Shown: piece after piece, positions 5,190 to 12,618 of the stretch | Numbering within the stretch: the stretch's first letter is position 1 | How the letters are laid out: every line of letters starts with the position of its first letter | Program-made: the position numbers and the translations under genes | The notes under the pieces: model-generated | Told to the model about the DNA's origin: nothing | The model's input: the letters and a program-made list of their open reading frames with translations, nothing else | Databases searched by the model: none | Origin: RGIG9151 sp963635575 | Lineage (GTDB): Bacteria > Bacillota > Clostridia > TANB77 > RGIG9151 | Reading direction: 5' to 3' | DNA length: 12,828 nucleotides | Assembly: GCA_963635575.1 (NCBI GenBank) | Contig: CAVHFU010000037.1 | Coordinates: 1 to 12,828 of the forward strand

Positions 5190-8102
5190 TTACTGCTTTA
5201 TTTCTTCTTGAGAATATGCTTCAATCACATCTCCCAATTTTATATCATTATATTTTTCTAAGCCGATACCACATTCGTATCCTTCATTAACTTCCTTAGC
5301 GTCATCTTTTTCTCTCTTTAATGAAGATATCTTTCCTTCAAATACTACAATACCGTCTCTTATTAATCTTATATCTGAATTTCTAGAAATCTTACCATCT
5401 GTTACATAGCTTCCGGCAATACTTCCGACACTAGGTATCTTAAAGATTTGCCTGATTTCTGCATGGCCATCAATAACTTCCTTAAACTTAGGAGCAAGCA
5501 TACCCTTCATAGCAGCAGATATATCTTCAATAGCATTATAAATTATGCTGTATAATCTTATATCTACGCCTTCACGCTCTGCTGTTGCTTTTGCAGTAGC
5601 TTCCGGTCTAACGTTAAATCCGATAATAATAGCATTTGAAACTTGAGATAACATTACATCAGATTCAGTAATAGCACCAACTGCACCATGGATAACTTTT
5701 ACTCTTACTTCATCATTAGATAATTTCTCTAAGCTTTGCTTTACAGCCTCAACAGAACCTTGAACATCAGCTTTTACGATTATATTTAAGTCCTTAACTT
5801 CTCCGGCTGAAATCTTATCGAATAAGTCATCTAAAGTAACCCTTGAAGTAGCTCTTAATGTATCTTCTCTTCTCTTTAACTTTCTCTTTTCTACTAATTG
5901 TTTAGCAAGTTTTTCATCTTGAACGACATAGAAAATATCTCCGGATTCAGGTACTTCAGGAAGACCTGTGATTTCTACTGGAACTGAAGGTCCTGCTTTT
6001 TTAATTCTTCTTCCTCTGGAATCTGTCATAGCACGAATATGTCCTACAACATTTCCAGCAACAACTGTATCTCCAACATTTACTGTACCACGTTGAACAA
6101 GTAATGTTGCGATAGGTCCTTTACCTTTATCTAGTTTTGCTTCAATAATTGTACCCTTAGCTTGGCGATTTGGATCAGCCTTTAATTCAAGTACATCAGC
6201 GACTAAAGTAACTGTTTCAAGAAGCCCATCAATATTAATTCTCTTCTTAGCTGATACAGGTACGCAAATTGCATCTCCACCCCATTCTTCAGGCACAACA
6301 CCATAATTCATAAGGTCTTGTTTTATCTTATCAGGGTTTGCACCTTCTTTATCTATCTTGTTTATTGCAACTATAATAGAAACTCCGGCTGCTTTTGCAT
6401 GGTTAATAGCTTCAATAGTTTGAGGCATAATTCCATCATCAGCGGCAACAACTAGAATAGCTATATCTGTAACTTGTGCACCTCTAGCACGCATCGATGT
6501 AAATGCTTCGTGTCCAGGAGTATCTAGGAAAGTAATATCTTTTCCGTTTATATTAACAGTAGATGCACCAATGTGTTGTGTAATTCCACCGGCTTCTGTA
6601 TCTATTACGTGGCTTTCACGAATAGCATCTAACAACGATGTTTTACCATGGTCAACGTGACCCATAACTACAACTATCGGTGGTCTTGGTTTTAAGTTTG
6701 CTTCTATGTCTGGTGAATCATCAAATAATATATCTTCAGCCTTAACAACAACTTCTTTTTCTATCTTTATTTCATATTCTTCAGCAATTGTAGCAGCTGT
6801 GTCATAATCTATTTCATGGTTAACTGTTGCCATTACTCCATAAGAAAGTAATTTCTTTATAACATCAGCAGAAGTTTTCTTTAATTTTTCGGCAAGTTCT
6901 TTTACTGTAATGCTATCTCCAACAGTAATGCTAAATGGTAATTGCTTTGGTTGTTCAAACACTCTTTGTTCTTCCTTCTTTTTCTTATTTCCCGATTTAC
7001 CTCTTCTATCTAAGTCGTAGTAATTAAGTAGAAGTGAATCATCATCATCAAGTAAATCTGAAACCTTATGTCCTGCTCTAAGTTCTTTTAAGTGTTCTCT
7101 ACTAAAATTACCAATGTGGTCGTTGCTCTTAGGATTTCTTGTAGGTCTTCTATCTTGATTATCATTATTATTTTGCTGTTGCCTTGGTTTATATTGTCTT
7201 ACTTCTTTTGTTACCTGTTCAACAGGAGTATCTTTTAATGCTTGTTTTAATTGGTTTTCGACTCCGTTTTGTTTCACACCGCCATTTTGATTTCTATTAA
7301 ATTGAGGACGTTTATTATCGCCTTGTTTATTAAATGGAGGTCGATTCCCTTGTGGCCGATTTTGGCCATTATTTTGGTTATTACGATTTTGCCAATTACC
7401 TTGTGGTCTTTGACCTTGTTGATAATTATTATTTTGAGGTCTGTTGTTATTTTGTGGCCTGTTATTTGCCATTTGAGGCTTGTTACTTGCTTGATTATTA
7501 TTTACAGGTGCTTTTTCAGAAACTGCTTCCTTAGGCTTTACTTCTTCGGCTTTAGTTTCTTTTACTTCTACCGTTAAAGTTTCCTTTTCTTCCTTTACAG
7601 GTTCAGTAACAGGAGTAGGGGCATCAGCCTTCTTGGGTTCAACCTTTGCTTCTTCCTTTTTAGGTTCTGTCTTAGGCTTAAATAAATCCATAATGCTTGG
7701 AATAGGTGCATTTTTCTTCTCTATTTGGGCATCACTTCTTCTAAATTGTTCAGGATTAGCAACCTTTTTAGGTTTTAAATCATAATCAAAATCAGAGTTA
7801 GGTTTTTTATTCTCCTCAACATTTTCTTCATCTCTAACTTGAACAATTTCTCTACGAATTATTCTTGGTTCATCTTTTTTCTTTTCAATTTTTTTAGCAT
7901 CTTTATTAGTATTCAAAGTCTTCATTTCTCCCTTTTTATCTCCAATTTGTTTTAGCTTTCCTTCAATGATTTTCATATCAGAATCTTCAATCACGTTTAG
8001 ATGGCTCTTTAGCTCAATTCCCCATTCCTGAAGTTTTATAAGAAAATCTTTGTTGCTCATTCCAACTTTTCTAGCCATTTCATAAACCTTAATTTTACTC
8101 AA
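5190..8102 (-). CDS. infB: Translation initiation factor IF-2
   Basis: IF-2 is the GTPase that brings fMet-tRNA to the 30S subunit and promotes subunit joining. The 970 residues show an IF2_N domain at 1-50, and then about 330 residues of low complexity: a Lys/Glu/Pro part (60-200) and an Asn/Gln/Pro/Arg-rich part (200-330) with repeated RPQNNN units. A second IF2_N domain lies at about 388-450. The G domain has GHVDHGKT (481-488), GGITQHIGA (505-513), DTPGHEA (527-533) and NKID (581-584), followed by domains II, III and the C-terminal fMet-tRNA-binding domain. The start is a TTG, decided by a strong GGAGGTG six bases upstream; the first in-frame ATG would cut into the IF2_N helix at residue 9. 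The ylxQ-like gene ends 14 bases upstream. The Asn/Gln-rich tract is long but is a known variable region in IF-2. Confidence 0.98.
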   Translation of the reverse strand: MSKIKVYEMARKVGMSNKDFLIKLQEWGIELKSHLNVIEDSDMKIIEGKLKQIGDKKGEMKTLNTNKDAKKIEKKKDEPRIIRREIVQVRDEENVEENKKPNSDFDYDLKPKKVANPEQFRRSDAQIEKKNAPIPSIMDLFKPKTEPKKEEAKVEPKKADAPTPVTEPVKEEKETLTVEVKETKAEEVKPKEAVSEKAPVNNNQASNKPQMANNRPQNNNRPQNNNYQQGQRPQGNWQNRNNQNNGQNRPQGNRPPFNKQGDNKRPQFNRNQNGGVKQNGVENQLKQALKDTPVEQVTKEVRQYKPRQQQNNNDNQDRRPTRNPKSNDHIGNFSREHLKELRAGHKVSDLLDDDDSLLLNYYDLDRRGKSGNKKKKEEQRVFEQPKQLPFSITVGDSITVKELAEKLKKTSADVIKKLLSYGVMATVNHEIDYDTAATIAEEYEIKIEKEVVVKAEDILFDDSPDIEANLKPRPPIVVVMGHVDHGKTSLLDAIRESHVIDTEAGGITQHIGASTVNINGKDITFLDTPGHEAFTSMRARGAQVTDIAILVVAADDGIMPQTIEAINHAKAAGVSIIVAINKIDKEGANPDKIKQDLMNYGVVPEEWGGDAICVPVSAKKRINIDGLLETVTLVADVLELKADPNRQAKGTIIEAKLDKGKGPIATLLVQRGTVNVGDTVVAGNVVGHIRAMTDSRGRRIKKAGPSVPVEITGLPEVPESGDIFYVVQDEKLAKQLVEKRKLKRREDTLRATSRVTLDDLFDKISAGEVKDLNIIVKADVQGSVEAVKQSLEKLSNDEVRVKVIHGAVGAITESDVMLSQVSNAIIIGFNVRPEATAKATAEREGVDIRLYSIIYNAIEDISAAMKGMLAPKFKEVIDGHAEIRQIFKIPSVGSIAGSYVTDGKISRNSDIRLIRDGIVVFEGKISSLKREKDDAKEVNEGYECGIGLEKYNDIKLGDVIEAYSQEEIKQ

Positions 8103-8116
8103 TTACTGCACCTCCA

Positions 8117-8428
8117 TTAAATTCCTTTAGCCTCTTTACACAGTTGCTTTAATTTATTCGCAAATCCCACATCTATAACAGAATAAATTACCTTATTTTT
8201 TTCACCGGTAGCTCTTTCAAACTCCTCTTGTTTCCCTATGCAAAAAAATGCCACATCATTTTCCTCACAAAGTCGGCAAAATTTATCATGCACACTGCCT
8301 CCCGCATCCTTAGTCACAATAACCAATTCACTTTCTCCATACAATATGCTTCTTAAAACTGCATTTGAACCTGTAACTAATTTACCTGCCTTTTTCGCGA
8401 AACCAAGTAATGACAATATTTTATCCAT
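8117..8428 (-). CDS. L7Ae/L30e-like ribosomal protein family (YlxQ type)
   Basis: This 103-residue protein belongs to the L7Ae/L30e/S12e/Gadd45 fold, small RNA-binding proteins that in archaea and eukaryotes bind kink-turns. The N-terminal pattern L-S-L-L-G-F-A-K-K-A-G-K-L-V-T-G-S-N-A-V is the RNA-contacting helix of the family, followed by the hydrophobic strand L-V-I-V-T-K-D-A-G-G-S. Its place between rnpM (ylxR) and infB is the standard position of B. subtilis ylxQ (rplGA). A cysteine-rich middle (C52, C55, C63) is seen but has no known meaning. The ATG follows AGAGGT and lies 11 bases after the rnpM stop. Its cellular role in Firmicutes is not settled; kink-turn binding is inferred from homology. 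Confidence 0.9.
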   Translation of the reverse strand: MDKILSLLGFAKKAGKLVTGSNAVLRSILYGESELVIVTKDAGGSVHDKFCRLCEENDVAFFCIGKQEEFERATGEKNKVIYSVIDVGFANKLKQLCKEAKGI

Positions 8429-8439
8429 ATTTTTACCTC

Positions 8440-8709
8440 TTAATTATCACTTTCAGATTCTATTTCAACTTTTAATTTCTCATATACCTCATTCTCTATC
8501 GGCATTTCAAAGACTCTTAATAACCGTTTTGTTTTTATAGCCATCTCCAAGCAAGAAATATCACGACAAACATATGCACCTCTACCATTTTTCTTACCGG
8601 TAAAGTCAATTGAAACCTCTCCATCTGATGATTTTACTATTCTTATTAATTCCTTTTTGGGTTTTGCATTGTTGCACCCAATACAGGTTCTCATAGGAAT
8701 TTTTTTCAT
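8440..8709 (-). CDS. rnpM: RNase P modulator RnpM (YlxR, DUF448)
   Basis: YlxR proteins are small basic RNA-binding proteins; the Bacillus member has been renamed RnpM for its effect on RNase P. The 89 residues show the family signature M-R-T-C-I-G-C (6-12) near the N-terminus and G-R-G-A-Y-V-C (42-48) in the middle, followed by C53 and the K-x-x-x-L-x-R-x-F helix. The open frame can be extended four codons to a TTG, but those codons are the Shine-Dalgarno GGAGGG itself, five bases before the ATG at 8709, so I take the ATG. The gene sits 14 bases after nusA and 11 bases before the ylxQ-like gene, its invariant place in the nusA-infB operon of Firmicutes. Confidence 0.93.
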   Translation of the reverse strand: MKKIPMRTCIGCNNAKPKKELIRIVKSSDGEVSIDFTGKKNGRGAYVCRDISCLEMAIKTKRLLRVFEMPIENEVYEKLKVEIESESDN

Positions 8710-8723
8710 ATTTCCCTCCAAAA

Positions 8724-9776
8724 TTATATCTCCAAAATCTCATTTTTAATTTGAGTTTCACTCTTAATATCAATCTTAAATCCTGTAAGTCTTGCAGCAA
8801 GTCTCGCATTTTGACCTTCTTTACCAATTGCAAGGGATAATTGATTATCAGGAACAACAACCTTAGCAGTCTTTTCATCTTCCTTAACATCAACCGCTAA
8901 AACTTCAGCCGGGTTTAATGCACTTGCGATGTATTGTGCATAATTAGGGCTCCACTCTATTATATCGATTTTTTCTCCACGAAGTTCATTTATAATATTT
9001 TGAACACGAGTTCCCTTTTGTCCTACACAAGAACCAACTGGGTCTATATTTTCCATCTTAGTCATAACAGCCATTTTTGTTCTTGAACCAGCCTCACGAG
9101 CAACAGATACAATTTCAATAATTCCCTCATAAATTTCAGGAACTTCTAATTCGAATAATCTCTTAACTAAGCCAGGATGAGTCCTTGAAATAAATACTTG
9201 TGGACCTTTTAAGCTCTTTTCAACCTTCGTAATGTATGCTTTAATTCTTTCACCAATTTTAAATGTTTCGCCAGGTATTAATTCTTGTGTTGGAAGTAGA
9301 GCCTCTGTTCTTCCGATATTTACAACTAAACCTCTTTTATCTAAAGTTGTAATTATTCCGTTTACTATGTCTCCATTCTTATCTGAATATTGTGTAAAAG
9401 TTGCCTCTCTTTCAGCTTCTCTAATTCTTTGAATTACTACTTGTTTAGCAGTTTGAGCAGCAATTCTTCCGAAATTTCTAGGTGTAACCTCATTTTCAAC
9501 AATATCATCTAATTCATACTTTTTAGAAATCTCTTTCGCATCAGCTAAAGAAATTTCTGTATCAGGGTCATAAACATCGTCTACTACTTTTCTTTGAGCA
9601 TAAACATGGATTTCTCCTGTTTTACGATCCATAGAAACTCTTACGTTTTCGTTAGAATAAAAATTTTTCTTAAATGCAGTAATAAGTGCCACTTCAATAG
9701 CATCAAACAAAATGTCTGCATTTATACCTCTTTCCTTTTCCAAATCTGCAATTGCACTAATAACCTCTGAATTCAT
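8724..9776 (-). CDS. nusA: Transcription termination/antitermination factor NusA
   Basis: NusA binds RNA polymerase and nascent RNA, promotes pausing and hairpin-dependent termination, and takes part in rRNA antitermination. At 350 residues it has the short Firmicute form. It comprises an N-terminal polymerase-binding domain (1-125, with the L-F-D-A-I-E-V-A-L helix), an S1 domain (about 135-198), KH1 with G-Q-K-G at 252-255, and KH2 with G-K-E-G at 318-321. It ends shortly after KH2, without the acidic repeats found in E. coli. The ATG follows GGAGG and begins 23 bases after the rimP stop. In well-studied bacteria this operon is autoregulated by NusA; the rimP leader hairpin described here would be a place to look for that, but nothing in the sequence proves it. 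Confidence 0.98.
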   Translation of the reverse strand: MNSEVISAIADLEKERGINADILFDAIEVALITAFKKNFYSNENVRVSMDRKTGEIHVYAQRKVVDDVYDPDTEISLADAKEISKKYELDDIVENEVTPRNFGRIAAQTAKQVVIQRIREAEREATFTQYSDKNGDIVNGIITTLDKRGLVVNIGRTEALLPTQELIPGETFKIGERIKAYITKVEKSLKGPQVFISRTHPGLVKRLFELEVPEIYEGIIEIVSVAREAGSRTKMAVMTKMENIDPVGSCVGQKGTRVQNIINELRGEKIDIIEWSPNYAQYIASALNPAEVLAVDVKEDEKTAKVVVPDNQLSLAIGKEGQNARLAARLTGFKIDIKSETQIKNEILEI

Positions 9777-9799
9777 TTTTTCGTTTCCTCCTCTAAATT

Positions 9800-10255
9800 T
9801 TAAAACTCATAAATTGTTTTTACTAAAGAAATATTCTTTCTATCTATTTTAATATCGTTATCTTCATAGTTAACTGTGATTTCATCATCACTTATATCTT
9901 TTAATATACATTCAATTTTTTTAACATTATTTATCGGCTTAAATAATGAAACTTCAACTTTTGAACCAATATATTTCTTAAAATGTTCATCACGTCTTAA
10001 TACTCTCTCAATTCCAGGTGACGATACTTCTAGCGAATAAGCAGTTTTTATAGGATTTAACTCATCTAGTAATGGGTCTATCGCTCTACTTACATTTTCA
10101 CAATCTTCAATCGATACACCATCATCTTTATCAATAAAAACTCTTAAGTACCAATTCATACCTTCCTTAACATACTCTACATCATATATTCTAAGTTCCA
10201 ATTCTTCAACTTTAGGTTGTATGCATAACCATACAGATTCTTCAATCTTTGACAT
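9800..10255 (-). CDS. rimP: Ribosome maturation factor RimP
   Basis: RimP (151 residues) assists assembly of the 30S subunit in the cytosol. The family blocks are present: Y-L-R-V-F-I-D-K-D-D-G-V-S-I-E-D-C (36-52), then V-S-R-A-I-D, and Y-S-L-E-V-S-S-P-G-I-E-R (73-84), which is the most conserved segment. A small SH3-like C-terminal domain follows (about 90-151). The ATG has an AGGGGGG ribosome site about six bases upstream. It is the first gene of the nusA-infB operon, as in most bacteria, and is driven by the promoter at 10355-10327 with a short leader that contains an 11 bp hairpin. Confidence 0.96.
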   Translation of the reverse strand: MSKIEESVWLCIQPKVEELELRIYDVEYVKEGMNWYLRVFIDKDDGVSIEDCENVSRAIDPLLDELNPIKTAYSLEVSSPGIERVLRRDEHFKKYIGSKVEVSLFKPINNVKKIECILKDISDDEITVNYEDNDIKIDRKNISLVKTIYEF

Positions 10256-10276
10256 ATTTACCCCCCTACTACAAAC

Positions 10277-10302
10277 GAAAGAGTGGGAAAACCCACTCTT
10301 TC
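10277..10302 (-). promoter_or_regulatory. Leader hairpin in front of rimP
   Basis: A perfect 11 bp stem, GAAAGAGTGGG with its complement, closes a four-base loop and lies 21 bases before the rimP ATG, directly before the AGGGGGG ribosome site. No T-tract follows on either strand, so it is not an ordinary intrinsic terminator. It would be part of the 5' leader of the nusA-infB operon transcript. A role in mRNA stability or in control by an RNA-binding product of the operon is an inference. Confidence 0.6.
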
Positions 10303-10326
10303 AGCAATATTTATTCAAGCGTATTC

Positions 10327-10355
10327 ATACTATCACACATTGCAAAAAAAATCAA
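10327..10355 (-). promoter_or_regulatory. SigA-type extended -10 promoter of the rimP-nusA-infB operon
   Basis: On the minus strand TTGATT (10355-10350) and TAGTAT (10332-10327) are exactly 17 bases apart, and TG precedes the -10 with the one-base gap of an extended -10 element (TGATAGTAT). The spacer starts with a run of Ts. It is the only good match between the groEL terminator and rimP. Initiation would be near 10320, giving a leader of about 65 bases that includes the hairpin at 10302-10277. Confidence 0.7.
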
Positions 10356-10383
10356 GTGCTTTTTTACTTTTTCAATCTTTTTT

Positions 10384-10488
10384 TGCCCAAAAGGGACGGG
10401 GTTGTACTTGTCAAGTCGTATGAGGCACTTTATGATTGCATTGTGCGTCTTTTAAAACTTGACCAAAAAGACCCGTCCCTTTTGGGCA
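10384..10488. repeat. 105 bp fold-back element between groEL and rimP
   Basis: Perfect 17 bp inverted repeats (TGCCCAAAAGGGACGGG at 10384-10400 and its complement at 10472-10488) enclose further pairing blocks: GTCAAGT (10410-10416) with ACTTGAC (10457-10463), and GCAC (10425-10428) with GTGC (10443-10446). This gives one long hairpin with small internal loops. There is no open frame for a transposase. It lies downstream of the groEL terminator and upstream of the rimP promoter, so neither operon needs to transcribe it. The GGGACGGG-type palindrome recalls REP-like elements mobilised by Y1 (RAYT) transposases, but that link is from memory and not shown here. Confidence 0.75.
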
Positions 10489-10511
10489 TGCTCGTCTTAA
10501 GTGACATGCAT

Positions 10512-10552
10512 AAAAAATGGCTACAGCCCACTTAAGGCTGTAGCCATTTTTT
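10512..10552 (-). terminator. Intrinsic terminator of groESL
   Basis: The 17-base arm AAAAAATGGCTACAGCC (10512-10528) is perfectly complementary to 10536-10552, giving a strong stem with a GC-rich top, a seven-base loop and a flanking run of six Ts on the minus strand. It starts eight bases after the groEL stop. Because of the matching A-run it could also stop transcription on the plus strand. Its loop is also complementary to 10496-10503 (CTTAAGTG). Confidence 0.93.
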
Positions 10553-10560
10553 ATCTCTTA

Positions 10561-12198
10561 TTAATACATTCCCATTCCTGCACCCATTCCGGCTCCGTTG
10601 TCTCCACAATGGCAACCGTCTTTTTCAGGTTTATCTGCTACTGCTGCTTCTGTTGTAAGAACCATTGTAGCAACTGATGCAGCATTTTGAAGTGCTGACC
10701 TTGTAACCTTAGTTGGGTCTACAATTCCGTTTTTCTTCATATCTACATATTCTTCTTTTAATGCATCAAACCCAACACCGGCTGGACTAGCTTTTACTTT
10801 ATTCAAAATTACAGAACCTTCTAATCCGGCATTTTCTGCGATTTGTCTTACCGGTTCTTCAAGAGCCTTTAATACAATCGCAACACCTGTCTTTTCATCA
10901 CCTGTTGTCTCGGCAAGTAACTTTTCTACGCTTGGAATAACATTTACATATGCTGTTCCACCACCGGCAACAACACCTTCTTCTACAGCTGCTTTTGTAG
11001 CAGATAATGCGTCTTCAATTCTAAGTTTCTTTTCTTTCATTTCAACTTCTGTAGCAGCACCAACTTCAATTACTGCAACACCTCCTGAAAGTTTTGCAAG
11101 TCTTTCTTGAAGTTTTTCTTTATCAAATTCAGATGTTGTTTCTTCAAGTTGGGCTCTGATTTGTGCAACTCTGCTCTTAATTTTAGCTGCATCGCCCATT
11201 CCGTCAATAATAATTGTGTTATCCTTTTGAACCTTTACTTGACGTGCATGACCTAATTGACCTAAAGTTGTTTCCTTAATGTCAAATCCAAGTTCTTCAC
11301 TTATTAATTGACCGCCTGTTAAAATTGCAATATCTTCTAGCATTGCTTTTCTTCTATCACCAAATCCAGGAGCTTTAACAGCAACACATTGGAATGTTCC
11401 ACGAAGTTTATTTACAACTAATGTAGATAATGCTTCTCCTTCTACATCTTCTGCAATTATAACAAGTTTCTTACCTTGTTGAACTATTTGTTCAAGTAAA
11501 GGTAAAACATCTTGAATATTGCTAATCTTTCTATCTGTAATTAAGATATATGGGTCTTCCATAACAGCTTCCATCTTTTCTGTATCTGTTACCATATATG
11601 CTGAAATGTATCCCCTATCAAATTGCATACCTTCAACAACATTTAAGTTTGTTCCCATTGTCTTAGATTCTTCAATTGTTATTACACCGTCATTAGATAC
11701 CTTTTCCATTGCATCAGCGATAAGTTCGCCAACATTTTCATCATTTGCAGAAATAGCGGCTACTCTAGCGATATCTTCTTTTCCTGTAATGTTTGTGCTT
11801 ATTTCCTTAATTCCCTCAACAGCAACGTCGATAGCTTTTTGAACACCACGACGTAAAATCATAGGGTTAGCTCCTGCAGTAACGTTCTTTAATCCTTCAC
11901 GAACTAAAGCTTGTGCAAGTAATGTGGCTGTTGTTGTTCCGTCTCCGGCAACATCATTTGTCTTTGTTGCAACTTCTTTTACAAGTTGTGCCCCCATGTT
12001 TTCAAATGGGTCTTCTAACTCAATTTCTTTTGCAATTGTAACACCATCGTTTGTAATTAGAGGTGCTCCGAATTTTTTATCTAAAACAACATTTCTTCCC
12101 TTAGGTCCTAATGTTACTTTTACTGTATTTGCAAGCTTGTTAATACCAGCTTCCATTCCTTTTCTTGCATCTATTCCATAATTAATTTCTTTTGCCAT
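10561..12198 (-). CDS. groEL: 60 kDa chaperonin GroEL
   Basis: GroEL forms the double-ring ATP-dependent folding chamber capped by GroES. The 545 residues have the normal length and the family blocks: V-T-L-G-P-K-G-R-N-V (28-37), the nucleotide-binding T-N-D-G-V-T (49-54, D51) and G-D-G-T-T-T-A (85-91), with an apical domain in the middle. The C-terminal tail ends G-A-G-M-G-A-G-M-G-M-Y, a shortened form of the usual GGM repeat. It is preceded by an unusual C-H-C-G motif (C529, C531), where most tails have no cysteine. The ATG follows AAGGAGG. It begins 39 bases after groES, is co-transcribed with it under CIRCE control and ends at a strong terminator. Confidence 0.99.
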   Translation of the reverse strand: MAKEINYGIDARKGMEAGINKLANTVKVTLGPKGRNVVLDKKFGAPLITNDGVTIAKEIELEDPFENMGAQLVKEVATKTNDVAGDGTTTATLLAQALVREGLKNVTAGANPMILRRGVQKAIDVAVEGIKEISTNITGKEDIARVAAISANDENVGELIADAMEKVSNDGVITIEESKTMGTNLNVVEGMQFDRGYISAYMVTDTEKMEAVMEDPYILITDRKISNIQDVLPLLEQIVQQGKKLVIIAEDVEGEALSTLVVNKLRGTFQCVAVKAPGFGDRRKAMLEDIAILTGGQLISEELGFDIKETTLGQLGHARQVKVQKDNTIIIDGMGDAAKIKSRVAQIRAQLEETTSEFDKEKLQERLAKLSGGVAVIEVGAATEVEMKEKKLRIEDALSATKAAVEEGVVAGGGTAYVNVIPSVEKLLAETTGDEKTGVAIVLKALEEPVRQIAENAGLEGSVILNKVKASPAGVGFDALKEEYVDMKKNGIVDPTKVTRSALQNAASVATMVLTTEAAVADKPEKDGCHCGDNGAGMGAGMGMY

Positions 12199-12237
12199 AA
12201 TAAATTTCCTCCTTACATTTTATAAAACGTCTTTTAA

Positions 12238-12522
12238 TTACTCAACTATACCAAGAACATCAGATTGTCTTAATACTATGTATTCTTCACCATCTAATTT
12301 TATTTCAGTTCCTGCATATTTTCTAGCAATAACTTTCTCACCGACTTTTAATTCCATCTTTACTTCCTTGCCATCAACCATTCCACCAGGTCCAACAGCA
12401 ATAACTTCAGCCATTTGTGGCTTTTCCTTAGCAGTTCCGGCTAAAATGATTCCGCTTTTTGTAGTTTCTTCAGCCTCAGCCATTTTTAAAACCACCATTT
12501 CTCCTAAAGGTCTTATTTTCAT
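12238..12522 (-). CDS. groES: 10 kDa co-chaperonin GroES
   Basis: GroES (94 residues) forms the seven-subunit lid of the GroEL chamber. It shows the family start K-I-R-P-L-G-E-M-V-V-L-K, the mobile loop E-E-T-T-K-S-G-I-I-L (19-28) that contacts GroEL, V-G-P-G-G (43-47), and the closing Y-I-V-L-R-Q-S-D-V-L-G-I. The ATG has AAAGGGG eight bases upstream. It is the first gene of the groESL operon; a CIRCE operator lies 36 bases before its start, implying repression by HrcA and induction by heat or misfolded protein. Confidence 0.98.
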   Translation of the reverse strand: MKIRPLGEMVVLKMAEAEETTKSGIILAGTAKEKPQMAEVIAVGPGGMVDGKEVKMELKVGEKVIARKYAGTEIKLDGEEYIVLRQSDVLGIVE

Positions 12523-12557
12523 ATATATCTATCCCCTTTCAAAATATTTTCTATTCA

Positions 12558-12584
12558 TTAGCACTCTATTATCTCGATTGCTAA
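12558..12584 (-). promoter_or_regulatory. CIRCE operator (HrcA binding site) of groESL
   Basis: The site reads TTAGCACTC, nine bases, GATTGCTAA on the plus strand. The consensus is TTAGCACTC-N9-GAGTGCTAA, so one arm is perfect and the other has one mismatch (T for G at 12578). The position, at and just downstream of the expected transcription start and before groES, is the classical one. HrcA, stabilised by GroEL, should repress here. The hrcA gene itself is not in the window. Confidence 0.95.
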
Positions 12585-12589
12585 TTGTT

Positions 12590-12618
12590 ATTTAATCACT
12601 AAACAAACTATTCTTCAA
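12590..12618 (-). promoter_or_regulatory. Probable SigA promoter of groESL
   Basis: On the minus strand TTGAAG (12618-12613) and TTAAAT (12595-12590) are 17 bases apart, with TG one base before the -10 (TGATTAAAT). Each hexamer matches four of six consensus positions. The predicted start falls at the upstream edge of the CIRCE operator, the arrangement expected for HrcA repression. Confidence 0.6.

Noticed and set aside
7112..7502. Repeated RPQNNN-coding DNA in infB as a repeat array or CRISPR
   Set aside because: Units are short, in frame and imperfect, and encode a low-complexity protein tract; there are no spacers.
10277..10302. The 11 bp hairpin before rimP as an intrinsic terminator or attenuator
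   Set aside because: No T-tract follows it on either strand, and the groESL terminator further upstream already does that job.
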